Below, in pieces: positions 8,515 through 13,780 of a DNA stretch of 13,780 nucleotides; the first letter of the stretch is position 1, and every line of letters begins with the position of its first letter. A program made the position numbers and the translations under genes. Origin of the DNA: Bacteroidales bacterium. Lineage in GTDB: Bacteria; Bacteroidota; Bacteroidia; Bacteroidales; JAADJA01. The stretch lies in the NCBI GenBank assembly GCA_021107975.1, contig JAIORT010000421.1, positions 1 to 13,780 of the forward strand. The letters are read 5' to 3'. Below the pieces are notes generated by a model, which was not told the DNA's origin, did not search any database, and saw only the letters and a program-made list of their open reading frames with translations.

Positions 8515-9876
8515 TTAATTCTTATAAGTTATCCACTTCCATAATTCTTTGTAATTGATTTTTTTGCCGTACATCAAAATTCCTGTCCGGTATATTTTAC
8601 CAGCCAGCCACGTTGCACCAAGAAATCCAAGAATCATTAAAACAATAGAAAGGTATAAATCGGTATAAGGCACTCCAAATGGTATCCTTATCATCATAAT
8701 TACAGGCGATGTGAGTGGAAATATCGAAAGCCAGAATGCGGCAGGTCCATCAGGGTTATTCATTATAAATTGAGCCAATACTATTGATAAAATTAACGGG
8801 ACCGTTATAGGCAACATAAATTGCTGGGTATCGGTTTCACTATCTACAGCAGAACCGATTGCGGCAAACAGAGCGCCATATAAAAAATAACCTCCGATAA
8901 AAAAGAACAGGAAAGAAAGGATAACAACTTCAAAATTTATTGACTGTATGGATTCAAAAATAGCGATTACCGATTCATTAATATCTCCTCCTTCCAGAGT
9001 GTTTTGAATATCTTCAGAAGGAATTTCGCCTCCATTAGTATTAACAGGAAGCATCTCGTTGTGAATTTTTAATTGCGAAGACTGATATGACGATATTTCA
9101 TCTGAAAAAAATGACATAAATGTTGAAACAATTATTAAAGTAAAAATCACCCAGAGTGCAAATTGTGTAAGTCCGACCATAGCCACACCAACTATCTTAC
9201 CCATCATCAACTGAAAAGGTTTTACCGAAGAAACGATAACTTCGACAATCCTGTTTGTTTTTTCCTCGATAACACCCCTCATAACCAGAGCACCATACAT
9301 AAAAATAAAAATGTAAATCAGAATACCGCAAATAAAACCAACAGCCATACTTAATTCAGTCGAGCTTTTCTCTTCCTCGCCTCCTTCACTGATCTTAATA
9401 GTAAAAAGATTTATGTTTGTTTTTATTGATTTGAGTATATCGGGATCAACACCTGAAGCACTAAGCTTTAAGGCTTCAACTTCTTTGCGCATGATATTTT
9501 TTATGTATCCTTTTACAACGATATTAGGTTGTTTTGCGGAATACAACATGCCCGACTGAGGAACACTAAGCTCGGTTTTTGGAATATATAAAATGGCGTA
9601 CAGGTCTTCGTTTGTAATATTCTGTTTCGCCGTTTCCAGGTCTGAGTCAAGTGTTAAAAACTTAATATTTTCAGTACTCCTGAATTTATCATAGAATAAA
9701 CCGGTTTCATCAATTATTCCGACAAGTTTTGTTTCTCCTTCCAACTCTGCTATATAAACCGGAACAATGAACAAAGCAGCCATCAATATCGGTCCCAGGA
9801 TGGTCATAATGATAAATGACCGCTTTTTAACACGGGTCAGATATTCACGCTTTATTATAAGTACTATTTTATTCAT
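8515..9876 (-). CDS. NatB-like ABC-2 transporter permease
   Basis: This 453-residue membrane protein begins MNKIVLIIKREYLTRVKKRS, the hallmark N-terminus of NatB-type permeases. TM1 follows (about 22-44), then a large extracytoplasmic domain to about residue 170. After that come five further hydrophobic segments near the C-terminus. The conserved MRGVIEEKTNRIVEVIVSSV stretch, followed by KPFQLMMGKIVGVAMVGLTQ, is the cytoplasmic coupling region of this family. The first ATG (complement of 9874-9876) overlaps the ATPase gene by 8 bases. With that ATPase it should form an exporter. Family members have been linked to sodium or drug efflux, but the substrate here is unknown. It ends the operon 33 bases from the convergent glycosyltransferase; I found no convincing intrinsic terminator in 8482-8514. 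Confidence 0.92.
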   Translation of the reverse strand: MNKIVLIIKREYLTRVKKRSFIIMTILGPILMAALFIVPVYIAELEGETKLVGIIDETGLFYDKFRSTENIKFLTLDSDLETAKQNITNEDLYAILYIPKTELSVPQSGMLYSAKQPNIVVKGYIKNIMRKEVEALKLSASGVDPDILKSIKTNINLFTIKISEGGEEEKSSTELSMAVGFICGILIYIFIFMYGALVMRGVIEEKTNRIVEVIVSSVKPFQLMMGKIVGVAMVGLTQFALWVIFTLIIVSTFMSFFSDEISSYQSSQLKIHNEMLPVNTNGGEIPSEDIQNTLEGGDINESVIAIFESIQSINFEVVILSFLFFFIGGYFLYGALFAAIGSAVDSETDTQQFMLPITVPLILSIVLAQFIMNNPDGPAAFWLSIFPLTSPVIMMIRIPFGVPYTDLYLSIVLMILGFLGATWLAGKIYRTGILMYGKKINYKELWKWITYKN

Positions 9877-10789
9877 TTTCCTTAACCTTTGAAATAAATA
9901 TATCGTTCATAGTCGGCAATATCTCATTAAAAGAGTGAATGGAAACATACGGAAGAAGTTCTCTGAGCAAATCATTTTGGTTTTTGCCATTCATAATCCG
10001 GATATTTGCTCTAAAAGTGTCTTCCTCTTTTGCCTGTTCAATTATTTTAAAATTATTACTTAAAATTTCGATTAAGTCCTTTTGCCGGTTTGTATAATTA
10101 ATTTCATAAGTATTGGATTTATATTCTTTTTTAATGTCCTTCACCCTTCCTTCAAGAATTTTTTTCGATTTGTCAATCAGAGCGATGTGGTCACAAAGTT
10201 CTTCCACCGAAGCCATGTTATGTGTAGAAAAAATGATAGTTCCTCCATTTTCTTTTATTCTGAGAATTTCATCTTTTAAGAGATTAACATTTATAGGATC
10301 GAAACCGCTGAAAGGTTCATCAAAGATCAATAATTCCGGTTCGTGGATTATAGTTACTATAAACTGAACTTTTTGCTGCATTCCTTTTGAAAGCTCTTCC
10401 ACTTTTTTGTTCCACCATGCCTGAATTTCAAATTTCTCGAACCACTCCCTGAGTTTTTTCAGCGCATCCGCTTTCGAAAGTCCTTTAAGCCTTGCGAGAT
10501 ACAATGCTTGCTCGCCGACTTTCATTTTTTTATAAAGACCTCTTTCTTCGGGAAGATAACCTATTTTTTCAATATGTTTGGATTGAAGCTTTTCATCGCA
10601 AAAAAACAATCTGCCACTATCAGGTGCTGTGATTTGATTGATAATCCTGATCAATGTAGTTTTCCCTGCACCGTTAGGACCTAACAGACCAAAAATGCTC
10701 TGCCCCGGAACGGAGATGCTGACTTTATCAAGCGCTTTGTGGTTAGCAAACTGTTTTGTTATATTTTGAGCCTCGAATAATGTTATCAT
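9869..10789 (-). CDS. ABC transporter ATP-binding protein, NatA-like with DUF4162-type C-terminus
   Basis: This 306-residue cytoplasmic ATPase has Walker A GPNGAGKTT (37-45), signature LSKGMQQ (133-139), Walker B LLIFDEP (153-159, catalytic Glu158), D-loop SGFD and H-loop His190. The Q-loop region reads GYLPEERGLYKKM, with Glu where many ABC ATPases have Gln. This is normal for the NatA/YhaQ branch, which also carries the roughly 80-residue DUF4162-like C-terminal extension seen here after residue 220. The ATG (complement of 10787-10789) starts only 3 bases after the dnaJ stop, and its 3' end overlaps the permease by 8 bases. That makes dnaJ, ATPase and permease one transcriptional unit. The transported substrate cannot be inferred. 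Confidence 0.93.
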   Translation of the reverse strand: MITLFEAQNITKQFANHKALDKVSISVPGQSIFGLLGPNGAGKTTLIRIINQITAPDSGRLFFCDEKLQSKHIEKIGYLPEERGLYKKMKVGEQALYLARLKGLSKADALKKLREWFEKFEIQAWWNKKVEELSKGMQQKVQFIVTIIHEPELLIFDEPFSGFDPINVNLLKDEILRIKENGGTIIFSTHNMASVEELCDHIALIDKSKKILEGRVKDIKKEYKSNTYEINYTNRQKDLIEILSNNFKIIEQAKEEDTFRANIRIMNGKNQNDLLRELLPYVSIHSFNEILPTMNDIFISKVKENE

Positions 10790-10792
10790 CTT

Positions 10793-11944
10793 TTAATGAG
10801 TAAAGTATTCTTTCATCCTCGAAAAGAAGCTTTTTTCTTTTCCGGTAGGGCTTGGTTCAAAATTAGGAGAATGACTTAACCGTTCAAGCATTTCGCGTTC
10901 TTCACGTGTCAGGATTTTTGGTGTCCATACATTTATATTTATCAGTATATCTCCTGTGCTGTATGAATTCAGCGTAGGCAACCCTTTGCCTTTTAGCCGG
11001 AGAACTTTACCAGCCTGGGTGCCGGGAGTAATTCTTATCCGTGCTTTACCATCAATTGTAGGCACATCAATGGTTGAACCAAGAGCAGCATCAGTAAAAC
11101 TTATGTATGTATCGTGTAACAGATTATTACCATCTCTTTCAAAATATTTATGCTCCTGCTCTTCGATTAAAATGATAAGATCTCCCGGAACTCCGTCTCG
11201 CGCACCTGCATTGCCTTTGCCACTCATCGAAAGTTGCATTCCGTGTTGCACGCCTGTAGGTATATTAATACTTATTATTTCTTCACCTTTAACTATTCCA
11301 TTACCGGCACATTCCGCGCATTTGTTTGCAATTGTTTGTCCTTCTCCGCCGCAAGTCGGGCATGTGGAAGAGGTTTGCATTTGTCCGAGAAATGTATTTG
11401 TAATTCTTGTTACCTGTCCGGCTCCGTTACAGGTCGGACAAGTTGAATAGGAAGAACCCCCTTTAGCTCCTGTTCCGTTACATGAATTACACTTTACATA
11501 TTTGTTGACTTTTATTTTCTTTTCAACGCCGTGTGCAATTTCTTCAAGAGATAGTTTAACTTTTACCCTGAGATTAGAACCCCGGTGAACTCTCCTCCTG
11601 GACTGCCTTGCACCTCCAAATCCGCTAAAACCTCCACCAAAGGCACCACCGAAAATATCACCGAACTGGCTGAAAATATCATCCATTGACATGTGGAATC
11701 CATTAGCTCCGAAACCACTGCCAACACCGGCATGACCAAACTGGTCATATTTACTTTTTTTGTCAGTGTCACTTAACACTTCATAAGCTTCTGCTGCTTC
11801 CTTAAACTTTTCCTCAGCTTCTTCATCACCCTGATTTTTATCAGGATGGTATTTCAATGCCATCTGACGGTATGCTTTTTTTATCTCACTTTCAGAAGCA
11901 TTCTTCGAAACACCCAGCACCTCGTAATAATCTCTTTTTGACAC
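10793..11944 (-). CDS. dnaJ: Chaperone DnaJ (Hsp40)
   Basis: This is a full-length type I J-protein of 383 aa. It delivers unfolded substrates to DnaK and stimulates its ATPase. The J domain has YHPDKNQ (HPD at 33-35). A Gly/Phe-rich linker follows (GFGANGF, GGAFGGGFSGFGGARQS). The zinc-binding domain runs from Cys152 to Cys212 with four complete motifs: CNSCNGTG, CPTCNGAG, CPTCGGEG and CAECAGNG. The C-terminal substrate-binding domains include GKGNAGARDGVPGDLIILI and LRLKGKGLPTLN. Start MSKRDYYEVLGV is the canonical one. It lies 103 bases downstream of grpE and 3 bases upstream of the ABC ATPase. dnaK is not in the window. Confidence 0.98.
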   Translation of the reverse strand: MSKRDYYEVLGVSKNASESEIKKAYRQMALKYHPDKNQGDEEAEEKFKEAAEAYEVLSDTDKKSKYDQFGHAGVGSGFGANGFHMSMDDIFSQFGDIFGGAFGGGFSGFGGARQSRRRVHRGSNLRVKVKLSLEEIAHGVEKKIKVNKYVKCNSCNGTGAKGGSSYSTCPTCNGAGQVTRITNTFLGQMQTSSTCPTCGGEGQTIANKCAECAGNGIVKGEEIISINIPTGVQHGMQLSMSGKGNAGARDGVPGDLIILIEEQEHKYFERDGNNLLHDTYISFTDAALGSTIDVPTIDGKARIRITPGTQAGKVLRLKGKGLPTLNSYSTGDILININVWTPKILTREEREMLERLSHSPNFEPSPTGKEKSFFSRMKEYFTH

Positions 11945-12047
11945 TCTTTTTTATTGATTATTGATTATTGACTATTGTTAAGAATTATATTTTTTAACAA
12001 ATAACATATAACTTTCATCTTATATTTTGTATCTCGTTTCTTGTATC
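11945..12047. repeat. grpE-dnaJ spacer with period-7 tandem repeat, 8-base direct repeats and a small inverted repeat
   Basis: Bases 11953-11980 are four consecutive 7-base units (ATTGATT, ATTGATT, ATTGACT, ATTGTTA), the last two diverged. TTGTATCT occurs at 12027-12034 and 12041-12048, 14 bases apart; the second copy touches the grpE stop. TTGTTAA (11975-11981) and TTAACAA (11994-12000) form an inverted repeat with a 12-base loop. There is no T tract placed for termination on the minus strand, and no good TAnnTTTG element for a separate dnaJ promoter. Read-through from grpE is therefore likely. Confidence 0.7.
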
Positions 12048-12608
12048 TTATTGTCCGATAACAACCTTTGAAAACCTGATAACCTTATCATTCAGCATAT
12101 ATCCTTTTTCAGTTTCATCAACGATTTTTCCTATTAAATCTTCTGAAGGAGCAGGGATATATGCAATGCCTTCATGGAAATCAGTATCAAATTCTTTTCC
12201 AATGGCTTCAATTGGTTTAAGTCCTTTTTTCTCAAGAACACCTTTGAATTTATTAAATATTAAATTAATACCTTCTTTAAATGCATCACAGTCATCCGAA
12301 TCCTTAGTTGATTTTATAGCTCTTTCAAAGTCATCCATCACCGGTAACAAATCGGAAATGACTTCGGCAGAAGCCGTTTTACTAAGATCAATCTTTTCTT
12401 TTATTGTACGTTTACGGTAATTATCAAATTCGGAATACAATCGCAGGTATTTATCATTTAGCTCATCTATTTTTTCCTGCAATTCTATTTTCTTTGCACT
12501 CTTCTTCTTAACAGGTTTTGCTTCTTTTTCTTCTCCTGTATCGTTCGCATTTTCAATATCTTCCTGTTGCATTTTATTATCAACAGTATCTTGTCGTTCT
12601 TTATTCAT
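12048..12608 (-). CDS. grpE: Nucleotide exchange factor GrpE
   Basis: This 186-residue co-chaperone releases ADP from DnaK. The N-terminal 40 residues are charged and probably disordered (KPVKKKSAKK). The long coiled-coil helix follows (LQEKIDELNDKYLRLYSEFD, then NYRKRTIKEK). Next comes the four-helix region with LLPVMDDFERAIK and the beta-domain with GKEFDTDFHEGIAYIPAP. It ends with the family signature GYMLNDKVIRFSKVVIG. The ATG (complement of 12606-12608) gives a normal length; Met13 is an alternative start. An AGAGGAA stretch sits just before the ATG, too close to be an ordinary Shine-Dalgarno. It is the first gene of the leftward grpE-dnaJ-ABC unit. Confidence 0.96.
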   Translation of the reverse strand: MNKERQDTVDNKMQQEDIENANDTGEEKEAKPVKKKSAKKIELQEKIDELNDKYLRLYSEFDNYRKRTIKEKIDLSKTASAEVISDLLPVMDDFERAIKSTKDSDDCDAFKEGINLIFNKFKGVLEKKGLKPIEAIGKEFDTDFHEGIAYIPAPSEDLIGKIVDETEKGYMLNDKVIRFSKVVIGQ

Positions 12609-12696
12609 TTCCTCTTTATTATTGTTGTTGTTGTTTTTATTATACTAATGCTTAACAGAAATACAAAAATTGCAAAGGTCTGTCCAGCACGCATAA

Positions 12697-12740
12697 CTGA
12701 CTCTAATCAGCTATTGCTTCGCATACCTGATAAGATTCAG
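12697..12740. repeat. Pair of CTGA-N6-TCAG dyads 30 bases apart
   Basis: CTGA-CTCTAA-TCAG (12697-12710) and CTGA-TAAGAT-TCAG (12727-12740) share the same half-sites, the same 6-base spacer and the same upstream GCATA (12691 and 12721). The centres are exactly 30 bases apart, close to three helical turns. They lie about 90-130 bases upstream of the grpE ATG. This layout suits a paired operator for a dimeric regulator, but the half-sites are short and no regulator is known to me for this pattern. Confidence 0.35.
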
Positions 12741-12877
12741 TATATAATAACTATCCTTCTTTTTTGCCCGCCGTGAAATCAAATAACCTGCCATGTAACA
12801 AATCAGGACAATGTGGCAGAAATAGTCTGAATATCAATATTGGACTGACAAAAGTAATTTTTCATTACTATTTTTTT

Positions 12878-12935
12878 GCAATAATTTTTGTATTATTGCC
12901 AAATATAAATCAAAAAATCAAAACAGGTTTGCAAA
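12878..12935 (-). promoter_or_regulatory. Candidate leftward promoter of the grpE operon with an adjacent inverted repeat
   Basis: Read leftwards, TATATTTG (complement of 12900-12907) matches TAnnTTTG exactly. A TTTG (complement of 12932-12935) lies 24 bases upstream, slightly beyond the usual 17-23. Just downstream, over the expected start site, is the perfect inverted repeat GCAATAAT-N6-ATTATTGC (12878-12899). The leader to grpE would be about 285 bases. No T run follows the hairpin on either strand, so it does not look like a terminator. It could be an operator or an mRNA 5' hairpin. Confidence 0.35.
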
Positions 12936-12958
12936 ATTTCACACAACTAATAAGCTGA

Positions 12959-13171
12959 ATGTCTGCATGCTTACACTCACTAATCTTTACAAATTCCTTT
13001 TCAACGGGTTTAAACAAGAAGAAAGTTGAAAAAGGATTAAAAAAGAAAGGTTTTAAATCAGCAAGTGGCGACCACAGATATTTTGTGTTTTATATTGATG
13101 TTAAAATAGTAGCTACCAGAAGTTTTAAAAACCCACCAAAAGGTATTGATGTTTTCTTATTGAATCAATAA
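12959..13171 (+). pseudogene. HicA-like small toxin ORF, probably a remnant
   Basis: This 70-residue frame has a core that looks like the HicA RNA-binding/mRNA-interferase fold: KKKVEKGLKKKGFK (20-33), then SGDHRYFVFYID (36-47). The G-D-H at 37-39 sits where HicA has its catalytic histidine. Three things suggest decay. The first 18 residues are unlike the family, and no start codon lies near the expected beginning of the helix. The region after KIVATR lacks the usual T-x-x-SHG-like end, reading SFKNPPKG instead. The 3' end also overlaps the opposite-strand surface protein gene by 15 bases. No HicB-like antitoxin is visible beside it. It could still be a short functional protein or a solitary homologue; assignment is from pattern recognition only. 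Confidence 0.35.
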
Positions 13172-13780
13172 CTTTTTATAAGCAACAATCTTACTGCTTG
13201 AAACCTTCAAATGGTAGATACCATCTGATAAATTCTTTATATCCAAAAATATTTCTTCTTGTGTTATATTTTTCCTAAATTGTCCTGATTGTATTACTCG
13301 TCCATAACTATCAAATAACGAATAGTTATAAACATCAATTGGAAAATTTGAAACTTTCAAAGTAAAGCTACCATCATTGGGATTTGGATAAATATTAAAC
13401 TCAAAATCTTTGATTAATTGTAAAACTGAAGATTCTGCAAAGGTCACGATTATGGAATCTATCCCAATACAATAAGAATCAAAAACTTCAACATAATACA
13501 AAGTGTCGATATAACTTTCATAAGTAACTAAGTAAAATCTTTCTTCCGAACCATCCTGCCACAGATATGAAACAAATTCACCTGCATCGAGTTGAATGCT
13601 TTCTCCGGGGAACAATATGACGTCAGGTCCCAGGTCAACTTCCGGTAAAGGGTATTGTTCAACGAATTTTTCATCTGTGTCTTCTCCGCAGTAATTTTTT
13701 AATAACAATTCATAATTCCCTCCCTGGGTAACCGTATAAGTTTGTTCACCTTCCACTCCGTTCCAATAATAATCGAACTT
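13157..13780 (-). CDS. C-terminal part of a T9SS type A sorted surface protein (5' partial)
   Basis: The frame is open to the right edge, so the start lies outside. The GTG at 13756 is not a credible start, because upstream codons (reading KFDYYWNG) fit a repeated Ig/PKD-type domain. The visible 207 residues include a PKD-like module with DLGPDVILFPGESIQLDAG, then YLWQDGSEERFYLV and YYVEVFDSYCIGIDSIIVTF, common in Bacteroidota adhesins and secreted enzymes. The tail is a clear type A sorting domain: FNIYPNPNDGSFTLKV, then YSLFDSYGRVIQSG, LSDGIYHLKV and a final KKLLIQ. This region directs export through the type IX system and is normally cleaved when the protein is attached to the surface. The function of the mature protein cannot be seen here. 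Confidence 0.88.
   Translation of the reverse strand, partial: KFDYYWNGVEGEQTYTVTQGGNYELLLKNYCGEDTDEKFVEQYPLPEVDLGPDVILFPGESIQLDAGEFVSYLWQDGSEERFYLVTYESYIDTLYYVEVFDSYCIGIDSIIVTFAESSVLQLIKDFEFNIYPNPNDGSFTLKVSNFPIDVYNYSLFDSYGRVIQSGQFRKNITQEEIFLDIKNLSDGIYHLKVSSSKIVAYKKLLIQ

Larger units (their letters stand above)
12609..12958. other. 350-base AT-rich non-coding region upstream of grpE
   Basis: I see no supportable gene on either strand and no tRNA fold. The region holds two matched small dyads (12697-12740), an AT hairpin (12878-12899), a consensus leftward -7 element (12900-12907) and one TTTGCAAA palindrome (12928-12935). It is probably the promoter and leader of the grpE operon. It is also the 5' flank of the small HicA-like ORF to the right. 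Confidence 0.6.

Noticed and set aside
8483..8569. Inverted repeat CGGCAAAAAAA (8484-8494) and TTTTTTTGCCG (8559-8569) spanning the 3' ends of the glycosyltransferase and permease genes
   Set aside because: The loop is 64 bases and the T run precedes rather than follows the GCCG arm on both strands, so it is not an intrinsic terminator. One arm is inside the permease coding sequence; probably chance in AT-rich DNA.
10956..11450. Long open frame of about 164 codons opposite dnaJ
   Set aside because: It is antisense to the strongly conserved zinc-finger region of DnaJ, and its Cys/Pro/Ser-rich translation is an artefact of that codon bias.
12640..12760. Possible tRNA or small structured RNA upstream of grpE
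   Set aside because: There is a TTCG-like stretch and small dyads, but no acceptor stem, no T-arm and no consistent cloverleaf.
12764..12958. Short plus-strand frame of 64 codons before the HicA-like ORF
   Set aside because: Low-complexity AT-rich translation with no family likeness, no promoter or start context, and it overlaps the candidate leftward promoter.
12967..13029. A 20-residue frame starting at ATG 12967 that might supply a start for the HicA-like ORF
   Set aside because: It is in a different frame from the HicA-like core and stops at 13029. Joining the two would need a frameshift that the sequence does not support.

Overview
The window looks like a piece of a Bacteroidota chromosome, probably Bacteroidales-like but not identifiable to genus by eye. 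It is AT-rich. It has a Bacteroidota-type promoter (TTTG, then 19 bases, then TAnnTTTG) in front of rpmH. At least one envelope protein carries a type IX secretion (T9SS) type A C-terminal sorting domain. It also has a small DUF4834-type membrane protein directly in front of a YfhO-family membrane protein. The content is mainly housekeeping plus cell envelope. I see no prophage, insertion sequence, CRISPR array, tRNA or rRNA.

Layout. (1) Bases 2-973 (+): the 3' end of a secreted or surface protein with two similar beta-sandwich modules and a FlgD/T9SS-like tail. It converges on ppdK across a hairpin terminator (998-1027). (2) Bases 1050-3833 (-): pyruvate phosphate dikinase with all key motifs. 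(3) The divergent 202-base region 3834-4035 holds a good rpmH promoter and a weak candidate ppdK promoter. rpmH (4036-4194, 52 aa, ribosomal protein L34) is followed by its own terminator. (4) Bases 4438-8481 (+): a tightly overlapping three-gene unit of a DUF4834-like protein, a YfhO-family membrane protein and a GT4-type glycosyltransferase, probably making or decorating an envelope glycan. (5) Bases 12608 down to 8515 (-): grpE, dnaJ, then the ATPase and permease of a NatAB-like ABC-2 transporter. dnaJ, the ATPase and the permease are nearly contiguous or overlapping. A repeat-bearing gap of 103 bases separates grpE from dnaJ. (6) Bases 12609-12958: an AT-rich non-coding region with a candidate leftward promoter, an AT hairpin and two matched small dyads. 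(7) Bases 12959-13171 (+): a HicA-like small ORF, probably a remnant. (8) Bases 13157-13780 (-): the 3' end of a second T9SS-sorted surface protein, running off the right edge.

How the genes relate: ppdK links pyruvate and PEP. GrpE and DnaJ are the partners of DnaK, which is not in this window. The NatAB-like transporter is probably co-transcribed with them, so it may belong to an envelope-stress or chaperone regulon; this is inference from gene order. The YfhO/GT4 unit and the two surface proteins point to envelope biology. Nothing here is clearly an undescribed system. The best leads are the poorly characterised DUF4834-YfhO-GT4 unit, the transporter joined to the chaperone genes, and the regulatory structure upstream of grpE.
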